Positions 1-8,563 of a stretch of DNA of 64,000 bases are shown in pieces. The notes below the pieces were generated by a model, which had not been told where the DNA came from, did not search any database, and saw only the letters and a list, made by a program, of their open reading frames with translations. Position 1 is the stretch's first letter, and each line of letters opens with the position of its first letter. A program made the translations under genes and the position numbers. Origin of the DNA: Nostoc carneum NIES-2107 (GTDB taxonomy: Bacteria; Cyanobacteriota; Cyanobacteriia; Cyanobacteriales; Nostocaceae); assembly GCA_002368155.1 (NCBI GenBank), contig AP018181.1, positions 62,001-126,000 on the forward strand. The letters are read 5' to 3'.

Positions 1-125
1 TAGAGATTTTTACCTTTGAATTTGGTTAGGGTAAAAGGGGAAAGGGTAAGGGTGAAAGGTTTTTTCTTGATCCTTTCCCGCTGAACTGACAAGTAATGAG
101 GCTACAAGTTCTACAATTTTGCATT

Positions 126-339
126 TTAGAGGTTATTTATAAAGTAAAAATAAAATTATTGTAGGATGCGTAAGGCGCTGGCTGGTTGCCAATATGATTT
201 CACCAAATAACTATCCTAGAGCCTAACGCATCATCCATGCGGCGGTGCGTTACGGCTAAATTCCATTTTCTCTGTGTCCCAAATGCCTTCATAGCCGTAA
301 CACACCCTACTTAAGATCTACTTTAGAAATGGTCTCTTA
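126..339 (+). repeat. MITE-like dispersed repeat, copy 1 (about 214 bp)
   Basis: The element lies in the gene-free first 398 bases. Its ends are imperfect inverted repeats: TTAGAGGTTATTTATAAAGT on the left, and a right end whose complement reads TAAGAGACCATTTCTAAAGT. Inside are GC-rich arms carrying GCGTTACGGCTAA and TAGCCGTAACACA. A second copy in the opposite orientation lies at 43000-43256. It has no coding capacity, so it is probably a non-autonomous element. The remaining leading bases hold only a purine-rich stretch. Confidence 0.7.
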
Positions 340-398
340 GATTGTGGATTGTGAAAGATTTATTGTAGAGATACCAAATCCAGACTCATAACTAATCT

Positions 399-1055
399 AT
401 GACTACACAAACATTATCAGCACCAGAAGTTTATCAAGGTCAGTTTGGGGAATTTACCATTACTCAAAGCGATCGCACTGGGGTAATTATCTATCGCGCT
501 GGATTGATGGTGGCTGCACTTAGCTTGGCGATCGCTAGCGCCTTAGTGGTGTTTAACAATCAACCAGCAACTTTAGCAGCTATAACTCCGCTATATGCTT
601 GTTTTACGCTAGCTCTTGGTGTAAGTTTAATCACCATCCATATCTATATGCTGGCATTGCACCGAATGTTACAAGTTTTTTGGGCAATTGGTAGCATTGC
701 AGCAGTGGGATTGGCACTTTATACCAGTGAACCTTTAGCTGTTACTGTTTACAATCATCCTCTTACCTTATTCGGTATTGGATTTACCTTTGTAGCGCTG
801 ACAGGTATTTATTTCAAAGAAGCTTTTTGCTTCAATCGCTTGGAAACTAAGGTATTAACTTTTACGGTACCGCTGTTGTTATTAGGGCATCTAGTAGGAA
901 TTTTACCAATTCCAGCAGAACAAGTTTTACTAGGAATTTGGGCAATTTTATTTTTAGTCTTTGCATTCCGGAAGACAGTGCAAGCAATTCCTGCGGATAT
1001 TGGCGATAAGTCTGTGTTTACTTATTTGAAACAGCAGCGTTCAAATAAGGGTTAA
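399..1055 (+). CDS. DUF2301 family integral membrane protein
   Basis: This 218-residue protein has about six hydrophobic segments separated by short loops, starting near residue 30 (VIIYRAGLMVAALSLAIASA), and a short polar C-terminus. The overall pattern matches the DUF2301 family of cyanobacterial and plastid-lineage membrane proteins, which has no established function. The stop codon shares one base with the next start (TAATG), so the two genes are probably translationally coupled. ATG 399 is the first in-frame start after a stop-rich AT-rich leader. Family assignment is from overall resemblance. The function is unknown. Confidence 0.75.
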   Translation: MTTQTLSAPEVYQGQFGEFTITQSDRTGVIIYRAGLMVAALSLAIASALVVFNNQPATLAAITPLYACFTLALGVSLITIHIYMLALHRMLQVFWAIGSIAAVGLALYTSEPLAVTVYNHPLTLFGIGFTFVALTGIYFKEAFCFNRLETKVLTFTVPLLLLGHLVGILPIPAEQVLLGIWAILFLVFAFRKTVQAIPADIGDKSVFTYLKQQRSNKG

Positions 1056-1747
1056 TGCAGAAGAGAAAAAATCGTCAGAGATTAAAACTCCCCAAAATTA
1101 GATTAATTAAACGCCAAGAATTGTGGGTTTTGACGGTTCAGGGATGGATAATTGCGATCGCGCTAGTTGCGGCTTTACTGTTTTTCGCAATTACTCATAT
1201 ACATCCATTTCTAGCCGTCAATGCTCCCATCAAATCAGCAAAAATATTGGTGGTGGAAGGATGGGTACCAGATTACGCACTGCAAGAGGCGATTAGTGAA
1301 TTTAAACGCGGGAATTATCGCCAAATCATCACCACAGGTGGAACATTAGAGCAGGGAAGTTATTTAAGCGAATATAAAAGCTTTGCAGACGTAGCCGCAA
1401 TCACATTAAAGAAACTAGGTGTAGCACCAGAGAAAGTAATAGCTGTTCCAGCACCTTATGTAATTAAGGATCGTAGCTATGCATCTGCTAACGAATTTAG
1501 TCGCTGGTTAGCCAATTCAGAGTTTAGCGGAGAATCCATCAATCTATTCTCTTGGGATGCTCATACTCGTAGAAGCTGGCTGCTATTTAAAAAAGTATTA
1601 GCCTCTCATATTCAAATAGGCGCGATCGCATCAAGCAACAGAGACTACAATCCCCAGCAATGGTGGCGTTACAGCCAAGGTGTGCGAACAGTCTTAGATG
1701 AAGCGATCGCCTATATTTATGCACAATTTTTTAATTGGAAGGCTTAG
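1055..1747 (+). CDS. YdcF/SanA-like (DUF218) membrane-anchored protein
   Basis: The 230-residue protein has a basic N-terminus, one transmembrane segment at about residues 25-47 and a soluble domain. That domain contains a strand-glycine pattern (KILVVEGWVPDYAL near 63, IITTGGTLEQG near 90) and a late region with DRSYASANEF. This is the layout of the DUF218/ElyC-SanA-YdcF group, implicated in other bacteria in envelope polysaccharide or vancomycin-related phenotypes. The domain probably faces the periplasm. It overlaps the preceding DUF2301 gene by one base, implying an operon. The specific substrate is unknown. Confidence 0.7.
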   Translation: MQKRKNRQRLKLPKIRLIKRQELWVLTVQGWIIAIALVAALLFFAITHIHPFLAVNAPIKSAKILVVEGWVPDYALQEAISEFKRGNYRQIITTGGTLEQGSYLSEYKSFADVAAITLKKLGVAPEKVIAVPAPYVIKDRSYASANEFSRWLANSEFSGESINLFSWDAHTRRSWLLFKKVLASHIQIGAIASSNRDYNPQQWWRYSQGVRTVLDEAIAYIYAQFFNWKA

Positions 1748-1750
1748 ATT

Positions 1751-1853
1751 GGTCATTGGTCATTTGTCATTTGTCATTTGTCATTTGGTGTTTGTTATTC
1801 CCCTTTTCCCCAGTCCCCATTCCCCAGTCCCCAATCCCCAGTCCCCATTAACA
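1751..1853. repeat. Heptanucleotide tandem repeats (TCATTTG and CCCCAGT types)
   Basis: Two adjacent short tandem arrays are built from 7-base units: about five TCATTTG-like units, then several CCCCAGT/CCCCAAT units. Such arrays are typical between genes in heterocystous cyanobacteria. They fill the gap between the YdcF-like gene and dprA. Confidence 0.8.
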
Positions 1854-1903
1854 CCTAAGCCAAAATTGGGAATACTCAAACCAATGGCTGTGAGGATGAG
1901 AAA

Positions 1904-3022
1904 GTGGGAGAAGAACGCGCGTATTGGTTGGCTTGGTCGCAAATTTCTGGGATTGGCCCTGTATTCCTGGGGCGTTTGCAGCAGCATTTTGGTACGCTGT
2001 CTGTAGCTTGGAAAGCAACGAAGGCAGAATTAGCGCAGGTAGAGGGTTTTGGTTTTCAGACGTTGGAAAAAGTAGTCAAACAGCGATCGCGTTTGTATCC
2101 AGAACAATTATTGATCAAGCACCAAGAAGAAAACCCCCATTTTTGGACACCAGCAGATCAAGATTATCCCCGCTTGCTATTAGAAACACCCAGTCCACCC
2201 GCCTGTTTGTACTATCGCGGTGAAGTAGAACTGCAAGAAAATCTGGGAAATAAACCTTCAGTGGGGATTGTTGGGACTCGTCAACCTTCAGATTATGGCA
2301 TCCGTTGGACTCGCCAAATTAGCACAGCTTTAGCAAAAAACGGTTTTACAGTAGTTTCGGGAATGGCTGAGGGCATCGATACCGAAAGCCATGCCGCTAC
2401 AATTAAAGCTGGTGGAAGGACGATCGCAGTTTTAGGTACAGGTGTTGATATTATCTATCCACCCAAAAACCGGGAACTCTACAAGCAGATTTTAACTGCG
2501 GGATTAGTTGTGAGTGAGTATCCCGCCAAAACCCCACCTGATCGCAATCATTTCCCACGTCGCAATCGGATTATTGCAGGTTTGAGTCGTGCCATATTAG
2601 TTATCGAAGCACCAATCAAATCAGGTGCGTTAATTACAGCCACCTACGCCAATGATTTCGGTAGAGATGTTTACGCCTTACCTGGCAGAATTGATGATTA
2701 CCCATCCCAAGGTTGTTTAAAATTAATTAGTCAAGGTGCTTCAATAATTCTCAAAGAATTAGACGAACTGTTAAAAACCCTGGGAGCAATACCACAAATC
2801 GATGTAGTGCAAGAATCTTCAGCACCCCAGCAGTTGAGTTTGCCAGATTTAGCACCAGAATTGCAACAGGTAATCAATGCGATCGCCTCTGATGCTTTAC
2901 CATTTGATTTTATTATTCAAAAAACTGGCATGGACGCTGGTTCAGTTTCCAGCGCCTTATTACAGTTAGAATTGATGGGTTTAGTATCGCAACTCCCAGG
3001 AATGCGATATCAAAAAGTTTGA
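1904..3022 (+). CDS. dprA: DNA-processing protein DprA
   Basis: DprA (372 aa) binds incoming single-stranded DNA and loads RecA during natural transformation. An N-terminal helix-hairpin-like segment (residues 1-65) contains the ISGIGP and VEGFG turns. The Rossmann-like DprA core (about 105-310) carries VGIVGTRQPSDYG, VVSGMAEGIDTESHAA, AVLGTGVDIIYPP and FPRRNRIIAGLS. A C-terminal winged-helix-like domain (about 315-372) ends in LLQLELMGLVSQLPGMRYQ. The length is normal. The start is GTG, preceded by GAGGATGAG at a reasonable distance. It is downstream of, but not tightly linked to, the YdcF-like gene. Its presence suggests the host keeps a DNA-uptake pathway. Confidence 0.95.
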   Translation: MGEERAYWLAWSQISGIGPVFLGRLQQHFGTLSVAWKATKAELAQVEGFGFQTLEKVVKQRSRLYPEQLLIKHQEENPHFWTPADQDYPRLLLETPSPPACLYYRGEVELQENLGNKPSVGIVGTRQPSDYGIRWTRQISTALAKNGFTVVSGMAEGIDTESHAATIKAGGRTIAVLGTGVDIIYPPKNRELYKQILTAGLVVSEYPAKTPPDRNHFPRRNRIIAGLSRAILVIEAPIKSGALITATYANDFGRDVYALPGRIDDYPSQGCLKLISQGASIILKELDELLKTLGAIPQIDVVQESSAPQQLSLPDLAPELQQVINAIASDALPFDFIIQKTGMDAGSVSSALLQLELMGLVSQLPGMRYQKV

Positions 3023-3025
3023 TAG

Positions 3026-3073
3026 TAACGCCAGAAAAGCGTTGGCGCTGAGGCGTTACGCTATCGCCAACGC
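3026..3073. repeat. Interleaved palindromic repeat in the 3023-3374 gap
   Basis: Two nested inverted repeats overlap: TAACGCC (3026-3032) with GGCGTTA (3052-3058), and GCGTTGGCG (3039-3047) with CGCCAACGC (3065-3073). They could form alternative hairpins just after dprA, but no T-tract follows. The rest of the gap to 3374 is AT-rich and I see no gene in it. Confidence 0.55.
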
Positions 3074-3374
3074 ATTCTACTGGACTGACACAGCTAATTT
3101 GTGTAACAGCAAAAATTCATTTCATCCGCGTTTATCGGCGGTTAATTTCATCAAATATAATGCCTCATTTTAGTCGTGTTAGTCCAATACAACTTCGATA
3201 TTTTTAAATTATAAATTACCTACTTATGTACTTTATTAGTATGAAATACAGTGTAATTTAAATCAGTATATTTAAATTAAGTTTGAAACTTTGCAGACTA
3301 GAAAGCCAGATTGGTTTTAAATTAAAAATTGATAATCAAACTACTAATGATATTCTCACTCCACACAAAATTTT

Positions 3375-4595
3375 ATGGATTCTAATCAGGCACTTTGTAA
3401 AGCTATTGCCAATCGTATTCAAACTAGTCCCCAAAGAAGAATTACTTTTGCTGAATACATGGATATGGTGTTATATCATCCTGAACATGGTTATTATTCC
3501 AGCAATGCAGTCAAAATTGGGTTTGAGGGTGGTGATTTTTTTACTTCTGTCTATCTTGGCAATGACTTTGGGGAATTACTAGCAGAACAATTTCTGCAGA
3601 TGTGGGAAATTTTAGGGCAACCTGATACCTTTTCTCTGGTAGAAATGGGAGCAGGACAAGGACTATTAGCGTCACATATCCTGAATTACTGTCAGCAGAA
3701 CTATCCCAACTTTTTTGCCACCCTGGAATATATCATTGTGGAGAAATCGCCATCACTGAAGCAAGAACAGCAGCAAACTTTACAAGATTTCTCTGTACAA
3801 TGGTGCGATTTAGAGGAAATAGCACCAAATTCTATTACAGGTTGTTTTTTTTCTAATGAATTGGTGGATGCATTGCCAGTGCATCAGTTTATCCTAGAAG
3901 CAGGGGAACTGCGAGAAATTTATGTGACAACCAGGGGAGAGGGAGATATTGATTTGTCACCTCTACCAACTTTCTCATCTGCGGCTGCTAACCTATCTTT
4001 CCCATCATCATTTGTAGAGATTTCAGGGGAACCTTCTACGCCTCGGTTAGCAGAATATCTCGATTTAGTGGGAATCGAAATTACCCAAGGTGCTTATACA
4101 GATGGCTACCGTAGTGAGATTAATCTAGCTGCTCTAGATTGGTTGAGTATAGTGGCAGACCGCTTGCAGTGTGGCTATGTGTTAACAATTGATTATGGCT
4201 ACCCCGCTAGTCGCTACTATAACCCCAGGCGATCGCAAGGAACGTTACAGTGCTATTATCACCATCGGCACCATGACAACCCTTATGTCAACATTGGGCA
4301 GCAAGACATTACAGCTCACGTTGATTTTACTGCTTTGGAGCGATGGGGCGATCGCTGTGGTTTAGAAAAAGTTGGTTTTACCCAGCAAGGATTATTTTTG
4401 ATGGCTTTAGGCTTAGGAACTCGCATTGCTACCCTTTCTCATCAAGAACAATCAATTTCACAATTGTTGCGGCGGCGAGAATCTCTACACGAACTTCTTA
4501 ACCCTTTAGGACTAGGTGGCTTTGGAGTCTTAGTTCAAAGCAAAGGATTAAAAGACAAAGCTATCTCACTCAAAGGATTAACTGTGCCAGAGTGA
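3375..4595 (+). CDS. MidA/NDUFAF7-type SAM-dependent methyltransferase
   Basis: This 406-residue protein belongs to the COG1565/MidA family. Its mitochondrial members (NDUFAF7) methylate an arginine in a complex I subunit, so a role in NDH-1 maturation is plausible but inferred. Diagnostic segments are the N-terminal TFAEYMDMVLYHPEHGYYSS (about 21-40), the SAM-binding LVEMGAGQGLLASHIL (about 91-106), FFSNELVDALPVHQF (about 159-173), and LTIDYGYPASRYYNPRRSQG followed by CYYHHRHHDNPYVNIGQQDITAHVDF. The length is typical. It is flanked by repeat-rich gaps, so it is probably monocistronic. Confidence 0.88.
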   Translation: MDSNQALCKAIANRIQTSPQRRITFAEYMDMVLYHPEHGYYSSNAVKIGFEGGDFFTSVYLGNDFGELLAEQFLQMWEILGQPDTFSLVEMGAGQGLLASHILNYCQQNYPNFFATLEYIIVEKSPSLKQEQQQTLQDFSVQWCDLEEIAPNSITGCFFSNELVDALPVHQFILEAGELREIYVTTRGEGDIDLSPLPTFSSAAANLSFPSSFVEISGEPSTPRLAEYLDLVGIEITQGAYTDGYRSEINLAALDWLSIVADRLQCGYVLTIDYGYPASRYYNPRRSQGTLQCYYHHRHHDNPYVNIGQQDITAHVDFTALERWGDRCGLEKVGFTQQGLFLMALGLGTRIATLSHQEQSISQLLRRRESLHELLNPLGLGGFGVLVQSKGLKDKAISLKGLTVPE

Positions 4596-4600
4596 AAGTG

Positions 4601-4635
4601 TAATGGGTAATGGGTAATGGGTAATGGGTAATGGG
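4601..4635. repeat. Heptamer tandem repeat TAATGGG, five copies
   Basis: Five perfect head-to-tail copies of TAATGGG begin just after the methyltransferase stop codon. This is a short tandem repeat of the cyanobacterial heptamer class. Confidence 0.9.
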
Positions 4636-4672
4636 AGAAGAGAAGTAAAGAAATAAATTTTGACTCTTGTAC

Positions 4673-4692
4673 AGACGCGATTAATCGCGTCT
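4673..4692. repeat. Perfect 20-bp palindrome
   Basis: AGACGCGATTAATCGCGTCT is a perfect palindrome containing two overlapping GCGATTAATCGC half-sites. Similar palindromes are scattered in cyanobacterial genomes. It has no T-tract on either side, so it is not an obvious terminator. Confidence 0.75.
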
Positions 4693-4788
4693 CTCCGAAA
4701 ACTTAAAACTCTATGTAATGCCGTACTAGTCTTCAGAGACTAAGTAACACTGTTACAGTGAGAACTAAAGCATCAGGAATTAAAAATT

Positions 4789-4884
4789 ATGAGTACTCAT
4801 GACTTGTTAATGCTAATAACACTACTGACTCCCGGTATTTTACTGTCGGTTGTGATTATGGCAACTTTTGCCGCAGGTGGCTAA
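4789..4884 (+). CDS. 31-residue single-span membrane peptide
   Basis: The open frame begins MSTHDLLMLITLLTPGILLS and ends VVIMATFAAGG. It is one hydrophobic helix with a short polar N-terminus and a small Gly-rich C-terminus. ATG 4789 has AGGA about 11 bases upstream. The size and composition match the class of tiny subunits of thylakoid complexes (photosystems, cytochrome b6f, NDH-1), but the sequence is not one I recognise as PsaM, PsbM, PetN or PetL. Stem-loop 4907-4946 follows. I infer a real gene from the RBS, the TM pattern and the following stem-loop. No function is assigned. Confidence 0.6.
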   Translation: MSTHDLLMLITLLTPGILLSVVIMATFAAGG

Positions 4885-4906
4885 TCACCATCCGGGAATC
4901 AGCATT

Positions 4907-4946
4907 CAGTTACCAGTTATCAGTCAACACTGTTAACTGGTAACTG
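4907..4946 (+). terminator. Stem-loop after the small membrane-peptide gene
   Basis: CAGTTACCAGTTA (4907-4919) pairs perfectly with TAACTGGTAACTG (4934-4946), with a 14-base loop. No run of T follows, so it may be a 3' processing or stability hairpin instead of an intrinsic terminator. Confidence 0.45.
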
Positions 4947-5007
4947 TTAGCTGTTAACTATTAACTGATAATGGAAAAGCGATCGCTGTACCAAAGGAAC
5001 GTAAACA

Positions 5008-5886
5008 ATGAAGGTGGCATTTCTGGGAACTGGACTAATGGGACTACCGATGGCCCAAAGGCTATTAGCTGCAAATATAGAGTTAGTTGCCTATAACCGC
5101 ACCCCAGAAAAATTAGCACCACTACAAGCAGCTGGTGCAGAAATTGCGACACATCCCCGCTATGCAATTCGCGCTGCTGATTGCATAATTCTCATGCTCA
5201 CTAATGCTGCTGCTATTTATAGTGTCTTGCTTTCTGACACTTCCTGGCGGACTCTCTCAGGACGAACTGTCATCCAAATGGGGACAATTACCCCTACAGA
5301 AAGCCAAGAAATTCGAGATGCGGTAGTGGCTGCGGGTGGCGAATATATAGAAGCGCCTGTTTTAGGTAGTATCCCAGAAGCACAAACAGGCAAACTCATT
5401 GTCATGGTAGGCGCTCGTGAAGATCAATTTCAGCGCTACTTAAATTTACTACAAAATTTTGGCCCGGAACCTCGGTTAGTAGGCCCTGTAGGCGCTGCTG
5501 CGTCTGTGAAATTGGCACTTAATCAACTAATTGCTTCACTGACAACTAGCTTTGCGTTGAGTTTAGCTTTTGTGCAGCGTCAGGGTATTGACGTAGAGAA
5601 ATTCATGGAAATTCTACGAGAAAGTGTACTTTACGCTCCTACTTTTGATAAAAAGCTGGCACGAATGTTAGATGGAAATTTTGCGAATCCGAATTTCCCC
5701 ACTAAACATTTGTTGAAAGATACCGACTTATTTATCAATGAGGCTAAAACAGTTGAATTGGATGTTAGCAGTATTAAAGGTGTGCGGCAAATCTTACACT
5801 CAGCAATGAAAATGTCATTTGCTAATGATGATTATTCCGCTGTTTTTTACGCTATCAAAGCCTGGGAAGAAGGACGTTGGGAGTAG
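5008..5886 (+). CDS. NAD(P)-dependent beta-hydroxyacid dehydrogenase (HIBADH/GLYR family)
   Basis: The 292-residue enzyme has the N-terminal Rossmann fold VAFLGTGLMGLPMAQRLL (residues 3-20, GxGxxG), then AYNRTPEKL for cofactor ribose/phosphate contacts. The substrate motif EAPVLGSIPEAQTGKL is near 112-127, and the catalytic-lysine helix AASVKLALNQLIASL near 165-180. The C-terminal domain is all-helical. Family members reduce small aldehyde acids such as glyoxylate, succinic semialdehyde or tartronate semialdehyde. A glyoxylate or succinic semialdehyde role would suit a cyanobacterium but is inferred. AAAGGAACG lies about 8-16 bases before ATG 5008. It stands alone between repeat-containing gaps. 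Confidence 0.88.
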   Translation: MKVAFLGTGLMGLPMAQRLLAANIELVAYNRTPEKLAPLQAAGAEIATHPRYAIRAADCIILMLTNAAAIYSVLLSDTSWRTLSGRTVIQMGTITPTESQEIRDAVVAAGGEYIEAPVLGSIPEAQTGKLIVMVGAREDQFQRYLNLLQNFGPEPRLVGPVGAAASVKLALNQLIASLTTSFALSLAFVQRQGIDVEKFMEILRESVLYAPTFDKKLARMLDGNFANPNFPTKHLLKDTDLFINEAKTVELDVSSIKGVRQILHSAMKMSFANDDYSAVFYAIKAWEEGRWE

Positions 5887-6079
5887 TGATTGAGTCAAAA
5901 CCCAGAGGGGAACTAAAAATTAAATATTAAGCACTAAATGATGACCGCTATCTGACTTATTGTTGATTACATAGCGGCATCGCTGGTATTTTGAGAACAA
6001 TTGAATAAGAAAATTGAATACAGTGAAATGCGATCGCCTAAAATTGAACTATTGGGCAAACGACCATAATTAATGACCT

Positions 6080-6817
6080 ATGGTAAAGTCTCAACCTTAT
6101 CATGCTCTGCCTACCAGCGCTGAACTGCCTTGTTCGGACGATACGCCAGTGGATAACGAAGATCAGAATTTTATTCCTAATTTACTGCTGTTTCTCCTAG
6201 AGTCAATTTGGGCAAACAGGAATGACTGGTTTTTTGGGGTAGATATGGGTATTTACCACACAACTGGAGTAAGTCATCTAGTACCAGTAGTTCCCGATGG
6301 TTTTTTGAGCTTAGGAGTGCAACGGCGCAAAGCAGATACATCGCGCTCAAGCTATGTAGTGTGGGAAGAAGCAAACATTGTACCCAAGTTGGTTTTAGAA
6401 GTAGTTTCCAAAACACCCGGTGATGAATATGATAATAAGCTCAATATCTATGCCAAATTAGGTGTCCTTTACTACGTTATCTACAATCCGCAGTACTGGC
6501 GACGTGACCAACATCAACCTTTTGAATTGTATAAATTGATTGATGGCGAATATCAACTGCAAATAGGTGAACCTTTTTGGATGGCAGAAATTGGATTGGG
6601 AATTGGGCGATCGCGTTACACTTCTGGCACAATTCAAAGAGAAGCTTTGTATTGGTATGACGAAACTGGTACTCGCTACCCAACTGCAGAGGAAGTTGCT
6701 CAAGCTGAACGCCAACAGCGAGAACTAGCTCAACAACAGGCTCAAGCTGAACGTCAACAAAAAGAACGATTAGCAGCCAAGCTCAGAGAATTGGGAATCG
6801 ATCCAGATAATATTTGA
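6080..6817 (+). CDS. Uma2 family (DUF820) PD-(D/E)XK nuclease-like protein
   Basis: The protein is 245 residues. The Uma2 core covers about 30-190, with the acidic/lysine signature PKLVLEVVSKTPGDEYDNKL followed by YAKLGVLYYVIYNP, typical of the restriction-endonuclease-like fold. The C-terminal 40 residues are a Gln/Glu/Arg-rich coiled coil (AERQQRELAQQQAQAERQQK), frequent in this family. These proteins are highly expanded in cyanobacteria and their physiological role is uncertain. It ends 45 bp before the end of the convergent NACHT gene. It is one of three Uma2 genes in the window (others near 43.8 and 47.0 kb). Confidence 0.88.
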   Translation: MVKSQPYHALPTSAELPCSDDTPVDNEDQNFIPNLLLFLLESIWANRNDWFFGVDMGIYHTTGVSHLVPVVPDGFLSLGVQRRKADTSRSSYVVWEEANIVPKLVLEVVSKTPGDEYDNKLNIYAKLGVLYYVIYNPQYWRRDQHQPFELYKLIDGEYQLQIGEPFWMAEIGLGIGRSRYTSGTIQREALYWYDETGTRYPTAEEVAQAERQQRELAQQQAQAERQQKERLAAKLRELGIDPDNI

Positions 6818-6861
6818 TGATATTGCGATCGCTCACCAACAAGTCAAAAGTTAAAACTACA

Positions 6862-8361
6862 TCAAAAGTATCTTCTGTTTTTACCAGCTAAAAATTGCTG
6901 AAATGTAATATGAGAAAAAGAGTAAATGCCCTTTGCTCTCTCTACTAATAACCCATTTTGAACTTGAATATACTTGAGGAGCGCTGCGCTATCGATTTCC
7001 GCTACATCGATGTTTCTCTTAGCATCAGATAAGTTTTGAATATATTCACAAATCTGCTTCTCAATCGCTTCTTGTTTAAAAAAATATTCTCTTCTGTCCC
7101 AATTATTTTGGGCAATTTCACTTAATAATTCTTCGATTAGCTGTGGAGAAATTTGCTTATTACTTCCATTTCGTTGAATATAATGCTGCTTATCCCATTG
7201 CTTAATTAATATATTCAATGCTTCTTGATAAATTTCTGATTGATCAAAGGTAAAATAAGATATCTCGGCAAAAAATAAACATAAAAATGTAAGTAATAAA
7301 GGATTATTCGCTAACTCTTGCAGAGATTGATTTTCTTGTAGCTTGTGTAAAACATATTGTGCTTTTATGGGTTCTTTTTCCTGAAACCACTTGGTGACAA
7401 ACTCAGTCATCTGCTGCTCATCAAAATCGGCAATTTCTACTTCTGTAAACTGTTCAAAAATATATTTGCGTGCCGCAACTCTACAAGTAATTACAAAGCG
7501 ATTGGTATAAAATCTGGTTGTAAACCTGGAAATATCCCGTACAACTCGTTCAAAATCTGCATCCTGAATTTCATCTAACCCATCCAAAAAAACGAATGCT
7601 AAACCCTCTGTTAACAGGTTTAGGACTGCATTGGGTACAGCAACCCCACATTCTTCAAACTGTTCTGTAATGTACTCAAATAAATTGGGTTCCTCCCTAG
7701 CCTCTGCAAAGTCTTTGAGATGAATAAAAATCGGGACGCGATCGCCTCTATACTCGCCTAAGTTACACTGAATGGCTAACCACTTTAAAAATATCGTTTT
7801 CCCGCTTCCCGGTTTCCCCAAAATCATCAATTTATCGTGGCTGTCTAAGGCTTCTAAGGCTGGTCGGCGCGGTTGTTGTAAACTACCTAAGTTAAAGCAG
7901 TTAAACTTCCCTGGCTCAAAATTTCGCGATATCTCCGCAATATCTAGCCGCCTTCGTCCACTCATTCGTTGCCAAATCTTGACTTCAGTGTAGATAGTAT
8001 CCAACCTTCTTGGCTGTTCCATATCTAGCACCCGCATCACCCCACAACGCCTTTGAATACTGTCGTGGACTTTTTCGCGGAGAATCTGCACCAAACTTTG
8101 CATCTGACTAACGCTGGCTGGCTGTTCTACCTCTGGAAAGGATGAGGAGATGATAATGTCTTCCCAATTGAGATTCAGCTTTTCGCAAATTGTCACGAAG
8201 ATATAGCGATCAACTGGTTTACCTTGAAAAAACTTGGTAACTGGCTGGCGGCTAATCCCTAGTTCTCCCGCTAACCCCTGCTGTGTCAAGGAATTACGGA
8301 TTAGCGCAGCTTCGGCCTTACTAATTCCCTTAGCCGATGCTTGGAGCGATCGCCTAGTCAT
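6862..8361 (-). CDS. NACHT NTPase with N-terminal HTH, apparently C-terminally truncated
   Basis: This is a STAND-type ATPase of 499 residues. Residues 20-65 form an Xre-like helix-turn-helix (LAGELGISRQPVTKFFQGKP), seen in a cyanobacterial NACHT subgroup. The NACHT core has Walker A LGKPGSGKTIFLK (181-193), Walker B FVFLDGLDEI (about 256-265), FVITCRVAARKY (sensor region) and NNPLLLTFLCLFF. The winged-helix part ends in YSFSHITFQQFLAG, and the frame stops six residues later (KNRRYF). Relatives normally continue past this motif into a repeat or sensor domain, so the C-terminus seems lost. No continuation is visible before the neighbouring Uma2 gene. It is divergent from the ParS-RES pair. Such NTPases often act in conflict or regulated-death systems, but the role here is inference. 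Confidence 0.85.
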   Translation of the reverse strand: MTRRSLQASAKGISKAEAALIRNSLTQQGLAGELGISRQPVTKFFQGKPVDRYIFVTICEKLNLNWEDIIISSSFPEVEQPASVSQMQSLVQILREKVHDSIQRRCGVMRVLDMEQPRRLDTIYTEVKIWQRMSGRRRLDIAEISRNFEPGKFNCFNLGSLQQPRRPALEALDSHDKLMILGKPGSGKTIFLKWLAIQCNLGEYRGDRVPIFIHLKDFAEAREEPNLFEYITEQFEECGVAVPNAVLNLLTEGLAFVFLDGLDEIQDADFERVVRDISRFTTRFYTNRFVITCRVAARKYIFEQFTEVEIADFDEQQMTEFVTKWFQEKEPIKAQYVLHKLQENQSLQELANNPLLLTFLCLFFAEISYFTFDQSEIYQEALNILIKQWDKQHYIQRNGSNKQISPQLIEELLSEIAQNNWDRREYFFKQEAIEKQICEYIQNLSDAKRNIDVAEIDSAALLKYIQVQNGLLVERAKGIYSFSHITFQQFLAGKNRRYF

Positions 8362-8410
8362 TACCTCTAGCTCTAATGATTTTGTTAATTATATTACTAC
8401 TTTTAAGTAA

Positions 8411-8476
8411 AATCATACATAAGTCAATCTAAAGTCATACACAAATCATGCTCAAGAATGATTGTAAATCATACAT
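8411..8476. promoter_or_regulatory. Three direct repeats in a divergent promoter region
   Basis: AATCATACAT (8411-8420), AAGTCATACA (8432-8441) and AATCATACAT (8467-8476) are same-orientation copies of a ten-base motif, 21 and 35 bases apart. They lie between the divergent NACHT gene and the antitoxin gene, both of which encode HTH-like proteins. A TTGACA hexamer follows at 8505-8510. The arrangement suggests operator sites for one of these proteins. This is inference. Confidence 0.5.
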
Positions 8477-8563
8477 GAGAGTGCGAATCTAGAGATCTAG
8501 GTATTTGACATCTCTTACATGAAGAAGTGAATATTATGTTATGTGGTCGGCGAAGGAGGGATT

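Noticed and set aside
1698-2006. Plus-strand frame spanning the repeat tract before dprA
   Set aside because: Built largely from heptamer repeats and overlapping the real ydcF-like and dprA genes.
3283-3582. Plus-strand 99-codon frame
   Set aside because: Overlaps the methyltransferase in another frame; composition is not protein-like.
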